Shown here: positions 15,909 through 24,286 of the stretch, one piece after another | Layout of the letters: every line of letters starts with the position of its first letter | Numbering within the stretch: position 1 is the stretch's first letter | Made by a program: the position numbers and the translations under genes | Assembly (NCBI GenBank): GCA_014360565.1 | Contig: JACIXH010000036.1 | Span: 1 to 32,161 of the forward strand | Direction: 5' to 3' | DNA: 32,161 nt | From: Nocardia sp. | GTDB taxonomy: Bacteria; Actinomycetota; Actinomycetes; Mycobacteriales; Mycobacteriaceae | Notes under the pieces: generated by a model | Database searches by the model: none | Told to the model about the DNA's origin: nothing | Seen by the model: only the letters and a program-made list of their open reading frames with translations

Positions 15909-16805
15909 ATGCGACGGTGGCTCGAGGACGAGGTGATCGCGCACGGCCGCCTGCCCCTGCTCTGTTTTCTTCTCGGGTTCATCCTCGGTTTCGTGGTGAT
16001 CCGGATCAGCGTGCGGATGATCCGGGCCAACGTGCGCTGGTGGCCCGGCAACGTGAAAGCCGGCGACACCCACATCCACCACATGGTGTTCGGCGTGATC
16101 ACCGTGCTGCTGTCGGGGATCGGACTGATCGCCACGGCCGAGGACTCCACGCAGGTCACCTCGAGCGTGCTGGCCGCCCTGTTCGGGATCGGCGCCGCGC
16201 TGGTCCTCGACGAATTCGCGCTGATCTTCTACCTGCGTGACGTCTACTGGTCCGAACAGGGCCGCACCTCGGTGGACGCGGTGTTCGTCGCCCTCGCGGT
16301 GACCGGTCTGCTGCTGCTCGGCGTACAACCGGCGACTTTTCTCGACTACGACGACTTCCGGGCATCGCATGGTGTCGGGGTTCGGGTGGGGGTGGCGATC
16401 ACGATCACGGTGAATCTGGTGCTCGCCTCGATCGTGATCGCCAAGGGCAAGATCTGGACCGGGCTGTTCGGCATGTTCTTCACGCCGCTGCTGCTGGTCG
16501 GCGCGGTGCGATTGAGCAGGCCGGGCGCCCCGTGGGCGCGCTGGCGCTACGGCAACCGGCTCAAGACGATGAACCGGGCGATCGCACGGGAGCGGCGATA
16601 TCGTCGCCCGGTCATCCGCGCGAAGATCTTCATCCAGGACCTGATCGCGGGCAAACCCGACGTCGAACACGCGCGCACGGCCGCCGAGGCGGAATTGGCC
16701 CGAACCGTTGTGCCTGCCCCCTCGGCGCCGCCGCCGCATCCACACCTGCTTCCGCGTCGCCGGGCCGATCAGACCGACCAGGCCCACCAGACCGACCAGC
16801 AGTGA
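15909..16805 (+). CDS. Conserved six-helix membrane protein, function unknown
   Basis: Not recognised by name. The protein has 298 residues with about six hydrophobic helices: residues 15-36, 60-80, 86-110, 123-141, 158-180 and 185-202. A short polar loop carries GDTHIHHMVFG between helices 1 and 2, and an acidic LDEFALIFYLRDVYW lies near helix 3; such His and Asp clusters could bind a metal. The C terminus is basic and then low-complexity, with a repeated DQTDQAHQTDQQ ending. It lies between tex and rplS, 25 bp after tex. Function unknown. Confidence 0.75.
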   Translation: MRRWLEDEVIAHGRLPLLCFLLGFILGFVVIRISVRMIRANVRWWPGNVKAGDTHIHHMVFGVITVLLSGIGLIATAEDSTQVTSSVLAALFGIGAALVLDEFALIFYLRDVYWSEQGRTSVDAVFVALAVTGLLLLGVQPATFLDYDDFRASHGVGVRVGVAITITVNLVLASIVIAKGKIWTGLFGMFFTPLLLVGAVRLSRPGAPWARWRYGNRLKTMNRAIARERRYRRPVIRAKIFIQDLIAGKPDVEHARTAAEAELARTVVPAPSAPPPHPHLLPRRRADQTDQAHQTDQQ

Positions 16806-16810
16806 GGGCC

Positions 16811-16844
16811 GATTTCGATCGCGGCTACCCGGTCTGGCACAATG
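16811..16844 (+). promoter_or_regulatory. Predicted rplS promoter
   Basis: GATTTC-N15-GTCTGGCACAATG, with CACAAT as the likely -10. It has the same spacing and near-identical boxes as the site before rpsP (6431-6464). It begins six bases after the stop of the membrane protein gene. A start near 16850 would give a leader of about 110 bases. Confidence 0.45.
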
Positions 16845-16962
16845 AACCGGTTGCCTTGGACGAGTCATGTTCGAGAGCACTCCTGTTCTGAGCACGAACC
16901 GGTCGAGCGCGACAGCGCCGCCAGGTTCCTCTGTTCACGCAAAGAATCCGAAAAGGTGGAAA

Positions 16963-17304
16963 ATGAACACCCTTGATTTCGTCGACGAGAAGTCGCTGCG
17001 TAGCGATGTCCCCGACTTCCGTCCGGGCGACACCCTGAACGTGCACGTGAAGGTCATCGAAGGCTCGAAGGAGCGCATCCAGGTCTTCAAGGGCGTCGTG
17101 ATCCGGCGTCATGGCGGCGGCATCGGCGAGACCTTCACGGTCCGCAAGGTGTCCTTCGGCGTCGGTGTCGAGCGCACCTTCCCCGTGCACAGCCCCAACA
17201 TCGACCACATCGATGTCGTGACCCGCGGTGACGTGCGTCGCGCCAAGCTGTACTACCTGCGCGACCTGCGCGGCAAGGCTGCCAAGATCAAGGAAAAGCG
17301 CTGA
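16963..17304 (+). CDS. rplS: 50S ribosomal protein L19
   Basis: This 113-residue L19 lies at the 30S-50S interface. Characteristic blocks are [57 protein letters not shown] and the C-terminal [28 protein letters not shown] lies before ATG 16963. It is transcribed alone here, with its own promoter-like block upstream and a strong hairpin downstream, ahead of lepB. Confidence 0.97.
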   Translation: MNTLDFVDEKSLRSDVPDFRPGDTLNVHVKVIEGSKERIQVFKGVVIRRHGGGIGETFTVRKVSFGVGVERTFPVHSPNIDHIDVVTRGDVRRAKLYYLRDLRGKAAKIKEKR

Positions 17305-17341
17305 TCTCGCAGTAGCACTTCGCAGTACCAGAATTCTTCAG

Positions 17342-17380
17342 GTAGCCCGGTACCCGACTCACGTCGGGGTGCCGGGCTAC
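17342..17380 (+). terminator. rplS terminator hairpin
   Basis: Arms at about 17342-17357 and 17363-17380 pair over some 16 bp with one bulged G and a short loop. It lies 38 bp after the rplS stop. Its 3' arm runs into TACTCT, which may be the -10 box of lepB, so ending rplS and starting lepB share DNA. No long U tract. Confidence 0.7.
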
Positions 17381-17383
17381 TCT
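17378..17383 (+). promoter_or_regulatory. Possible leaderless -10 box of lepB
   Basis: TACTCT (TANNNT) lies 7 bases before GTG 17391 and overlaps the end of the rplS terminator stem. No ribosome site precedes lepB, which fits a leaderless transcript. Inference from spacing. Confidence 0.35.
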
Positions 17384-17390
17384 GTTCGGC

Positions 17391-18155
17391 GTGGCAGACG
17401 AAAGTGGGTCGGTGTCGGTGTCCGATTCGGGTGACAAGGGTGAGCGGCGCGGAAAAAAGCGCGGTGACAAGAAACAGCGCCCGTTCTGGCAGGAGCTGCC
17501 GATACTCGTCGTGATCGCTGCGGTGATCGCCGCGCTGATGGTGACTTTCGTCGGTCGGCCGTATGTGATTCCCTCGCAGTCGATGGAGAACACGCTGCTG
17601 ATCGGTGATCGCATCTACGTCCAGAAGATCAGCTATTACGGTTCCGAACCCGGTCCCGGCGACGTGGTCGTGTTCGTCGGACCGCCGTCGTGGAACGGGC
17701 ACTACAAGTCGGTGCGTTCGGACAACTCCGCCGTGCGCGGGGTGCAGAACTTCCTGTCCTACTTCGGGCTGGTCCCGCCGGACGAGAACGATCTGGTCAA
17801 GCGCGTCATCGCGATCGGCGGTCAGACCGTGCAGTGCTGCGATGCGCAGGGCCGGGTCATGGTCGACGGCAAACCGCTCGACGAGCCCTACATCAAGAAG
17901 GACTACCCCTGGTTCACCGACCGGCCCAACGCCGTGTACCCGGCGGGTCGGGTGTTCGGTCCGGTGAAGGTGCCGGAGGGCAACCTCTGGGTGATGGGCG
18001 ACAACCGCAACGAGTCGGCCGATTCGCGCGCCCATGTCAGCGACGAGTTGCAGGGCACGGTGCCGGCGGACAACGTCCGCGGCAAGACGGTGTTCAAGAT
18101 CTGGCCGCCGAACCGAATGGGTCCAGTCCGCACCGAGAACGCACAGGAGAACTGA
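17391..18155 (+). CDS. lepB: Signal peptidase I
   Basis: This 254-residue membrane-anchored serine/lysine protease removes Sec and Tat signal peptides. A charged N-terminal tail (residues 1-33) leads to a single membrane helix at about 36-53. Catalytic Ser64 lies in PSQSMENTLL and Lys137 in LVKRVIAIGG; the late box is VMGDNRNESADSR. It starts at GTG 17391 without a ribosome site. Its last 10 codons are repeated 58 bp downstream. rnhB follows. Confidence 0.96.
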   Translation: MADESGSVSVSDSGDKGERRGKKRGDKKQRPFWQELPILVVIAAVIAALMVTFVGRPYVIPSQSMENTLLIGDRIYVQKISYYGSEPGPGDVVVFVGPPSWNGHYKSVRSDNSAVRGVQNFLSYFGLVPPDENDLVKRVIAIGGQTVQCCDAQGRVMVDGKPLDEPYIKKDYPWFTDRPNAVYPAGRVFGPVKVPEGNLWVMGDNRNESADSRAHVSDELQGTVPADNVRGKTVFKIWPPNRMGPVRTENAQEN

Positions 18156-18214
18156 CACGATGAGGACGAGTGTTCTCTGTCCAGTCCGCACCGAGAACGC
18201 ACAAGAGAACTGAC
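18121..18214 (+). repeat. Tandem duplication of the lepB 3' end
   Basis: Bases 18121-18156 and 18179-18214 are identical over 36 bases except one G/A change. The period is 58 bp. The copy would encode the same ending, VRTENAQEN then stop, with a synonymous CAG to CAA change. Similarity continues more weakly after the second copy, roughly 13 of 17 bases. The copy lies in the lepB-rnhB spacer. Confidence 0.85.
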
Positions 18215-18277
18215 GTTGAGGACTGGGGTTCCGGGCTGAGGGCACAACCGGAATTCCCAGTCGGACTGACGCGACGG

Positions 18278-18283
18278 GACAAT
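18278..18283 (+). promoter_or_regulatory. Possible leaderless -10 box of rnhB
   Basis: GACAAT lies 6 bases before GTG 18290, the favoured rnhB start. No ribosome site is visible. The box is weaker than TANNNT, so confidence is low. Confidence 0.25.
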
Positions 18284-18289
18284 CGAACT

Positions 18290-18994
18290 GTGGGGCAGGA
18301 TCGGACCAACTGGCCGCCGCGGATGGTGATGCGCCGGGCGGGCGGACTACGCACGCTCGAGGCAGCGCTCGTGCGCGGTGGCCTCGCGCCGGTGGCCGGT
18401 GTCGACGAGGCGGGGCGAGGGCCCTGCGCGGGTCCCCTGGTGGTCGCCGCGTGCCTGCTGGCGCCCAAGGCCTACGACAAGCTGGCAGGGCTCGACGACT
18501 CCAAGAAACTCACGGAGGCGGCTCGTGAGGAGCTGTTCCCGGTGGTTCAGCGGTTGTCGCTGGCCTGGAGCGTTGTCGTGGTGCCCGCCTGGGAGATCGA
18601 CTCCATCGGTATCCACGTCGCCAACATCGAGGGCATGCGCCGCGCCGTCGCAGGACTCGGGCACACCCCCGGCTACATCCTGACCGACGGATTCAAGGTC
18701 CCCGGCCTGCCCGCGCCCTCGCTGCCGGTGATCGGCGGTGACGGCACCGCGGCCTGTATCGCCGCCGCGAGCATCCTGGCGAAAGTGACCAGGGACCGGA
18801 TGATGGTCGAGCTCGACGCGCAGCTGCCCGGCTACGGTTTCGCCACGCACAAGGGTTACAACACGCCCGAGCACATCGCCGCCCTGCGGCAGCTCGGACC
18901 CAGTACCGAACACCGTCGTTCCTGGCGTAATGTGCGCGAGCTCGAGGTGCCCGGAGGTAGCCGAGTGGCTACCCGCGCGGCACATGCGCGATGA
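18290..18994 (+). CDS. rnhB: Ribonuclease HII
   Basis: This 234-residue RNase HII cuts the RNA strand of RNA-DNA hybrids, including single ribonucleotides. Asp39 and Glu40 in GVDEAGRG start the metal site; further marks are [23 protein letters not shown] and [17 protein letters not shown] 18290 was chosen because the next residues ([14 protein letters not shown]) align with the start of M. tuberculosis RnhB as I recall it. The open frame reaches further upstream (to 18170), but that part is lepB-repeat DNA. A 7-bp hairpin (18956-18973) lies in the 3' coding end. Confidence 0.9.
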   Translation: MGQDRTNWPPRMVMRRAGGLRTLEAALVRGGLAPVAGVDEAGRGPCAGPLVVAACLLAPKAYDKLAGLDDSKKLTEAAREELFPVVQRLSLAWSVVVVPAWEIDSIGIHVANIEGMRRAVAGLGHTPGYILTDGFKVPGLPAPSLPVIGGDGTAACIAAASILAKVTRDRMMVELDAQLPGYGFATHKGYNTPEHIAALRQLGPSTEHRRSWRNVRELEVPGGSRVATRAAHAR

Positions 18995-19040
18995 TGTCAG
19001 CAATGAACGCGGCGCTGCTAGCAGGAGGACGTCCCACCCG

Positions 19041-19346
19041 ATGAGTGCTGAGGACCTCGAGAAATACGAAACCGAGATGGAACTGTCGTTGTACCGCGAG
19101 TACAAGGACATCGTCGGTCAGTTCTCGTACGTGGTGGAGACCGAACGGCGCTTCTACCTGGCCAATTCTGTCGAACTGCGACCGCAGAACGCCGATGGCG
19201 AGGTGTATTTCGAAGTGCGGATGAGCGATGCGTGGGTGTGGGACATGTACCGCCCGGCGCGTTTCGTCAAGCACGTGCGGGTGATCACGTTCAAGGACGT
19301 GAACATCGAGGAGCTGGAGAAGCCGGACCTGCGCCTGCCCGAGTAG
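19041..19346 (+). CDS. DUF2469 domain-containing protein (Rv2901c-like)
   Basis: This 101-residue acidic protein matches the near-invariant actinobacterial DUF2469 family, beginning MSAEDLEKYETEMELSLYRE and ending NIEELEKPDLRLPE. The length equals the M. tuberculosis homologue. GGAGGA lies about 12 bases before ATG 19041. Its place between rnhB and yraN is conserved. The function is unknown; its strong conservation suggests a core role. Confidence 0.93.
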   Translation: MSAEDLEKYETEMELSLYREYKDIVGQFSYVVETERRFYLANSVELRPQNADGEVYFEVRMSDAWVWDMYRPARFVKHVRVITFKDVNIEELEKPDLRLPE

Positions 19347-19373
19347 TTGTCCACAGGGCCACGGTTGTCCACA
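19347..19373 (+). promoter_or_regulatory. Pair of DnaA boxes
   Basis: TTGTCCACA occurs at 19347-19355 and again at 19365-19373, in the same orientation, 18 bp apart. It is the actinobacterial DnaA-box consensus. The first box begins directly after the stop of the DUF2469 gene. No oriC features (dnaA or dnaN, box cluster) are near, so it may titrate DnaA or act on transcription of yraN. Confidence 0.6.
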
Positions 19374-19437
19374 GGTTTTCTGTTTGCCCAGCTCGCGCCG
19401 GCCGACCGCGCGAGAGTGCCTGGCCATGCTTTCGTTC

Positions 19438-19794
19438 ATGGCACACAAACAGGCGCTCGGCGCGTACGGCGAGAAGCTGGCCGAGCAGTATCTGATCGAG
19501 ACCGGGATGGAGATCGTCGCCCGCAATTGGCGATGTCGATACGGTGAGCTGGACCTGATCGTCGGCGACCCGTCGGTCACGGTGTTCGTCGAGGTGAAGA
19601 CGCGGTCGGGGCTGGGGTTCGGTACTCCGGCCGAAGCCGTCACTTTCCGCAAGCAGCAGCGGATCCGACGGTTGGCCCTGCTGTGGCTGGCCGAACAGAA
19701 CGGGCCGTGGCGGCGGATTCGCTTCGACGTCGTGTCGGTGCTGATCCCGCGTGGCCGCGGGCCGGTCATCGATCACCTGACAGCGGCCTTCTGA
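19438..19794 (+). CDS. yraN: UPF0102 (YraN) family nuclease-fold protein
   Basis: This 118-residue protein has the restriction-endonuclease-like UPF0102 pattern: AYGEKLAEQYLIETGMEIVARNWRCRYGELDLIVGD and VFVEVKTRSGLGFG. The E...D...ExK arrangement is the usual nuclease-like core. Its biological role is unclear; the yraN-comM-dprA neighbourhood suggests DNA handling. The ATG at 19438 begins the domain; ATG 19426 upstream is possible. It overlaps comM by TGATG. Confidence 0.88.
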   Translation: MAHKQALGAYGEKLAEQYLIETGMEIVARNWRCRYGELDLIVGDPSVTVFVEVKTRSGLGFGTPAEAVTFRKQQRIRRLALLWLAEQNGPWRRIRFDVVSVLIPRGRGPVIDHLTAAF

Positions 19795-21302
19795 TGGCGC
19801 TCGGACGAGCGCTGTCGGTGGCGGTGACCGGGGTCGACGGGCAATTGGTGGAGATCGAGGCCGATATCGGTCAAGGCCTGCCTTCGGTGAATCTCGTCGG
19901 TCTGCCCGATACCGCGCTGCAGGAATCACGCAATCGGGTGCGGTCCGCGGTGGCCAATACGGGGGAGAAGTGGCCGGACGGCCGGGTGATCCTGGCACTG
20001 TCGCCCGCGACTCTTCCGAAAGTGGGAAGCGTGTACGACCTCGCGCTCGCGGTTTCCGTGCTCGATGCCTCCGGCGCGGTACCGGGGGAGCGGTTGGTGA
20101 AAACGGTCCTGCTGGGGGAGCTGGCGCTCGACGGGCGGGTGCGACGGGTACGTGGGGTGCTACCCGCGGTGATCGCGGCGCGCGCGGCTGGGTTGCCGAC
20201 CGTGGTCGTGCCCGCCGAGGCGGTGGCCGAAGCGGGACTGGTCGAGGGGATCGAGGTCCTCGGGGCGACGAGTCTGCGGGCGGTCGTGGCGTGGCTGCGC
20301 GGGGAAGGCAAGCTGCTCGAGCCGGACGGTGTCGTGCCGGGGACCCAGCCCTGCTGCGGTGACCTCAGCGATGTAGTCGGTCAGGACGAGGCGCGCTGGG
20401 CGCTGGAGGTCGCGGCGGCGGGTGGGCATCATTTGCTGCTCACCGGCCCGCCCGGCATCGGTAAAACGATGCTGGCACAACGCCTTCCGGGGTTGTTGCC
20501 GCCACTGTCGGAGGCAGAGTCCTTGGAGGTGACCGCGATCCATTCGATGGCGGGATCGCTGTCGGCCGAACAGCCGCTGCTCACGCTGGCTCCCTTTGTC
20601 GCACCGCATCATTCGACCTCGGTGACCGCCATGATCGGGGGCGGTTCGGGCATGGCCCGGCCGGGCGCGGTGAGCCGGGCGCATCGCGGGGTGCTGTTTC
20701 TCGACGAGTGCGCCGAGATCGGCACCAAAGTCCTGGAGGCGCTGCGGACTCCGCTCGAGGAAGGGGAGGTCCGCATCGCTCGGCGCGACGGTGTCGCCCG
20801 GTACCCGGCCCGCTTTCAACTCGTCTTGGCGGCCAATCCCTGTCCGTGTGCGCCGGCACGCGATGTGGACTGCATCTGCGCGCCCCTGGCGCGGCGTCGC
20901 TACCTGGGCAAACTCTCGGGACCATTGCTCGATCGCATCGATATCTGGGTCCAGATGCACGGGCAGGCCGGCGCGACGTTCGGCGAGGAAACGGCGGAGA
21001 GCAGCAGCACGGTCGCCGAACGAGTGGCCCGCGCGCGAGACCGTGCCGCGCAGCGGTGGGTCGAGGACGGGTGGACGACCAATGCCGAAGTGCCGGGCCA
21101 CGTCCTGCGCAAGCGTTTCGCCTTGCCTCGGGAATCGATCGCGCCGATCGAGACGGCCTTACGGCTCGGGCGCATGTCGGCGCGTGGCGCCGACCGAGCG
21201 ATCCGAGTCGCCTGGACGGTCTGCGATCTACGCGACGGGGACCTGCCCACCGTGCAGGACGTGATGTCGTCGTTGAACTTCCGGCAGCGGGGTGCGCAAT
21301 GA
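19794..21302 (+). CDS. comM: ComM/YifB-family Mg chelatase-like AAA+ ATPase
   Basis: This 502-residue protein has an N-terminal Lon-like fold domain (ALGRALSVAVTGVDGQLVEIEAD), a central AAA+ domain with Walker A GPPGIGKTMLAQ and Walker B LFLDECAE, then a C-terminal Mg-chelatase-like domain (SLNFRQRGAQ at the end). ComM acts as a helicase in branch migration during natural transformation in other bacteria. ATG 19794 overlaps the yraN stop, and its stop overlaps dprA as ATGA. Three genes form a coupled unit. Confidence 0.95.
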   Translation: MALGRALSVAVTGVDGQLVEIEADIGQGLPSVNLVGLPDTALQESRNRVRSAVANTGEKWPDGRVILALSPATLPKVGSVYDLALAVSVLDASGAVPGERLVKTVLLGELALDGRVRRVRGVLPAVIAARAAGLPTVVVPAEAVAEAGLVEGIEVLGATSLRAVVAWLRGEGKLLEPDGVVPGTQPCCGDLSDVVGQDEARWALEVAAAGGHHLLLTGPPGIGKTMLAQRLPGLLPPLSEAESLEVTAIHSMAGSLSAEQPLLTLAPFVAPHHSTSVTAMIGGGSGMARPGAVSRAHRGVLFLDECAEIGTKVLEALRTPLEEGEVRIARRDGVARYPARFQLVLAANPCPCAPARDVDCICAPLARRRYLGKLSGPLLDRIDIWVQMHGQAGATFGEETAESSSTVAERVARARDRAAQRWVEDGWTTNAEVPGHVLRKRFALPRESIAPIETALRLGRMSARGADRAIRVAWTVCDLRDGDLPTVQDVMSSLNFRQRGAQ

Positions 21303-22480
21303 GCGAGCCGCGAAGAATCGGTGATGTGGTGGATCTGGACGGTGATCCGGACGATCGCAGACTGGCCTGGGTGTACCTCTCTCGGGTGGTGCAGGGCCCG
21401 TGTGCACCGCTGTCGGCATTGATCGCCTCGGTCGGGGTGTGCGAGGCTGCCCGCGCTGTTCGTGAGCACGAACTGCCCGCCGCGTTGCGCAGCCCTACGG
21501 CCGCACGGCGTGAGAAGGACTCAGCAGCCGAGGATTTGGACACGATGGCCAGGCTCGGCGGACGGGTCATCACTCCCGATGACGAGGAATGGCCCGGCTG
21601 GCGGATGCTCGGACTCGGCCAACTCGACACCGAACGTGATCGTGAGGCGGCCGTCCCGCTGGTCCTGTGGGCGCGTGGCCCTCTTTCGCTGCGTACCGCG
21701 TCGGAACAAGCTCTCGCCGTGGTCGGTTCGCGCTGTAGCAGTGGGTACGGCTTGCAGGTGGCCAGTGACATCGCGGGCGAGCTGGCGGGCCGGGGCTGGA
21801 CGATCGTGTCCGGAGCGGCGTTCGGGATCGATGCGGCGGCGCACCGGGCGGCACTCGCGGTCGGCGGGACCACGGTGGCGGTCCTCGCCTGCGGTGTCGA
21901 TCGTCCCTATCCGGCTCAACACGATCGACTACTCGCCGCCATCGCCGACAGCGGGCTCGTGGTCAGCGAATATCCGCCGGGCATCTCGGCGCAGAAGCAC
22001 CAGTTCCTGGCTCGTAACCGCGTGATCGCGACACTCGGGGACGGCGTCCTGGTGGTCGAAGCGGGTCTGCGCAGCGGTGCGCGCAACACCGTGAAATGGG
22101 CCCGCAGGCTGGGCCGGCCCGCGATGGCCGTTCCGGGGCCCGTGGGGTCGGCCGCCTCGGTGGGCTGCCACCGAATGATCCGCGACGGTGAAGCGCTGCT
22201 GGTGACCCGCGCCGAAGACATCATCGACGAAGCCGGTCCCCTTCGTCTGCCTGTCGCAGAAGGCAAGCCGTTGGATCCTGCCGCCCACCTGCGCGGCGCG
22301 GAAGCCGAGATCTACGCGGCTCTGCCCACGGTGGGCTCTCGCCTTCCCCGGGAACTGTCTCAACAATCCGGCCTCGACCTGGCCACCGTCCGTGCCGTGC
22401 TCCCCGGTCTGGAACTGGCCGAGCTGGTGGGATGCGACTCCGAGGGGTGGTTCAGGACGGCGAGCCGGCAGCTGAGGTGA
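21299..22480 (+). CDS. dprA: DNA-processing protein DprA
   Basis: This 393-residue protein loads RecA on single-stranded DNA during transformation and recombination. The Rossmann-like core has LAVVGSRCSSGYGLQVASDIA, the TIVSGAAFGIDAAAHRAAL block and VVSEYPPGISAQKHQFLARNR. An N-terminal SAM-like domain and a C-terminal winged-helix DprA tail (about 330-390) complete it. The start overlaps the comM stop (ATGA), so the two are co-translated. The stop at 22478-22480 is followed by a 223-bp gap in which I see no gene. Confidence 0.95.
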   Translation: MSEPRRIGDVVDLDGDPDDRRLAWVYLSRVVQGPCAPLSALIASVGVCEAARAVREHELPAALRSPTAARREKDSAAEDLDTMARLGGRVITPDDEEWPGWRMLGLGQLDTERDREAAVPLVLWARGPLSLRTASEQALAVVGSRCSSGYGLQVASDIAGELAGRGWTIVSGAAFGIDAAAHRAALAVGGTTVAVLACGVDRPYPAQHDRLLAAIADSGLVVSEYPPGISAQKHQFLARNRVIATLGDGVLVVEAGLRSGARNTVKWARRLGRPAMAVPGPVGSAASVGCHRMIRDGEALLVTRAEDIIDEAGPLRLPVAEGKPLDPAAHLRGAEAEIYAALPTVGSRLPRELSQQSGLDLATVRAVLPGLELAELVGCDSEGWFRTASRQLR

Positions 22481-22703
22481 GCGCGGAAGTGCGCGACGCG
22501 TCGGCGTCCGTCCTACCGAGGTCGCTCGGGAGGTTGTGCGCCGCCCTCGCCTCTGTCGGCCGCTCCTGGACTACCTCGGCCTGAAGTAGGCCGATCGCCG
22601 CACGGGAGAGCGCACCCGGCCGCTGGAAGCGTGCGTTGGGGGGCGACGGCTGCGGGCGGCGTGGTGGGTTGCGTCGGGGAGGGGCAGGGGTAACGGTTGG
22701 GGG

Positions 22704-23627
22704 ATGGATGTGTTGCCTGATGATCTGACCGCGTTGCTCACCGAGTTCGGGCGGCATCTGCGGTTGGGGCGCAACAGGTCGGCACATACGGTGCGGGCTT
22801 ACCTGGGGGATGTGCGGTCCTTGTTGGAGCATCTGTACGCGCGGTCGGCGGATTCCGCGGTGCGGGAGTTGGATCTGCCGTTGCTGCGATCGTGGTTGGC
22901 CGAGCTCGCGGCGGCGGGGGCGGCACGGACCACCCTGGCGCGACGGGCCTCGGCGGCCCGGACATTCACCGCGTGGTTGACCGAGACCGGCAGGCTCGGC
23001 GTCGATCCTGGGCTGCGACTGCAAGCCCCGAGAGCCCACCGAGTGCTGCCTGCGGTTCTGGGTCGCAATCAAGCCCAACAGGCGATGGACGCGGCAGAAT
23101 CCGGTGCCGCGCAACAGGACCCGATGGCGATGCGGGATCGGCTGATCGTGGAGTTGTTGTATGCCACGGGGATTCGCGTCAGCGAGCTGTGCGGTCTCGA
23201 CATCGACGACATCGATCGGGAGCGTCGCCTGGTGCGGGTGCTCGGCAAGGGCAACAAGGAACGCTCGGCGCCGTTCGGTGCTCCCGCGGACACCGCCCTC
23301 GACGCCTGGTTGCGCGCAGGTCGCCCCTGCCTGGTCAACGATCACTCCGGCCGCGCCCTGCTTCTCGGACAGCGCGGCCGCCGCCTCGACCAGCGCCAAG
23401 CCCGCACGGTCGTCCACGAGGTCGTCGCCGCGATCCCCGGTGCGCCCGGCATGGGACCGCACGGACTCCGCCACACCGCGGCCACCCACCTCCTCGAAGG
23501 CGGCGCCGATCTCCGGGTGGTCCAGGAACTCCTCGGCCACGCCAGCATGGCAACCACCCAGCTCTACACCCACGTCTCCGTCGAACGCCTCAAACGAGTA
23601 CACGACCAAGCCCACCCCCGCGCCTGA
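22704..23627 (+). CDS. xerC: Tyrosine recombinase XerC
   Basis: This 307-residue site-specific recombinase resolves chromosome dimers with XerD at dif. The N-terminal core-binding domain is at about 10-95. The catalytic residues are complete: Arg158 (TGIRVSEL), Lys182 (GKGNKER), His253 and Arg256 (HGLRH), His279 (LGHAS) and Tyr288 (LYTHV). ATG 22704 follows a G-rich stretch. Its place after dprA matches M. tuberculosis (Rv2894c). Confidence 0.94.
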   Translation: MDVLPDDLTALLTEFGRHLRLGRNRSAHTVRAYLGDVRSLLEHLYARSADSAVRELDLPLLRSWLAELAAAGAARTTLARRASAARTFTAWLTETGRLGVDPGLRLQAPRAHRVLPAVLGRNQAQQAMDAAESGAAQQDPMAMRDRLIVELLYATGIRVSELCGLDIDDIDRERRLVRVLGKGNKERSAPFGAPADTALDAWLRAGRPCLVNDHSGRALLLGQRGRRLDQRQARTVVHEVVAAIPGAPGMGPHGLRHTAATHLLEGGADLRVVQELLGHASMATTQLYTHVSVERLKRVHDQAHPRA

Positions 23628-23920
23628 CCATGCCGATCCGCAAGGCGGGTCAGGTGGCCGCGTCAGGGCGGCCTTTGCGGATGCCGCCGACCAGGCGCAG
23701 CACGGTGTTCCAGCCGCGAATAGACAGGCACGGTCGCTGTAGGTCGTTTCGGGGCGGTCGAGGACGGCTAGGCCCAAATCTTGCTGCTCGGCTGTGGTCG
23801 CCGAGGACGATCCAGTCGGTGCCTGCACCGGATCGAGCCGAACATGACGGCCGCCGCGAGGGCAACGATCACGGGCCGGTGCACTGTGGTGGCGCATGAT
23901 GGGGGTAGGAGGTGGTGGTC
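23628..23920. other. xerC-DUF202 spacer, possible gene remnant
   Basis: About 290 bp with no supported gene. A minus-strand open frame (23650-23865) ends in IRGWNTVLRLVGGIRKGRP, which reads more like a protein tail than random sequence, but its start and upper part do not. It could be a decayed gene. Aside from the hairpin at 23636-23682 nothing else is recognised. Confidence 0.3.
23636..23682 (+). terminator. Possible xerC terminator hairpin
   Basis: ATCCGCAAGGC (23636) pairs with GCCTTTGCGGAT (23671-23682), with one bulged base and a 24-base loop. It starts 9 bases after the xerC stop. No U tract. Loop size makes this a moderate candidate. Confidence 0.45.
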
Positions 23921-24286
23921 GTGACGTTGCCCGAGGTCGGGGCCGAATCCGGGGATGGTGAGGAGGAGGTCGACTATCGGTTCACCCTCGCCAACGAGCG
24001 CACGTTTCTGGCGTGGATCAGGACTGCGCTCGGGCTGCTCGCCGGCGGCGTCGCTGTGCACACTCTCGTGCAGCCGACTCGGCTGGCCGGATTCGCCGGT
24101 GTGATCTCGATGATCTGCCTGCTCATGGCGCTGGCCGTGGCAGTCGCTGCCTTCCGGCACTGGCGCCGGGTGAACCTCGCGATGCGCGCCGGAGGACCAC
24201 TACCGGGAACGATCTTGGTTCCCGTTCTCTCGGTCGGGGTCGCGGTGGTCGCCACCCTCGCCTGTATAGCGGTTGTGTTGTCGTGA
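23921..24286 (+). CDS. DUF202 (YidH-type) membrane protein
   Basis: This 121-residue protein has three membrane helices. The DUF202 signature FTLANERTFLAWIRTALGLLAGG is at residues 22-44, with hydrophobic segments then at about 60-80 and 98-119. GTG 23921 was chosen because AGGAGG (23907-23912) lies 8 bases upstream; GTG 23912 and 23915 overlap or crowd it. It is coupled to the next DUF202 gene by a GTGA overlap. Function unknown. Confidence 0.85.
   Translation: MTLPEVGAESGDGEEEVDYRFTLANERTFLAWIRTALGLLAGGVAVHTLVQPTRLAGFAGVISMICLLMALAVAVAAFRHWRRVNLAMRAGGPLPGTILVPVLSVGVAVVATLACIAVVLS

Noticed and set aside
13481..16159. Very long open frame opposite tex
   Set aside because: It is a high-GC antisense shadow. 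The tex frame carries all recognisable domains and the antisense translation has none.
18953..18985. tRNA-like start (GGAGGTAGCCGAGTGGCTAC) resembling a class II tRNA D-arm
   Set aside because: The following sequence has no anticodon or T-arm and lies within the 3' end of rnhB, where a hairpin explains it.
22481..22703. dprA-xerC spacer as a small gene or RNA
   Set aside because: No supported open frame, hairpin or known RNA pattern could be seen.
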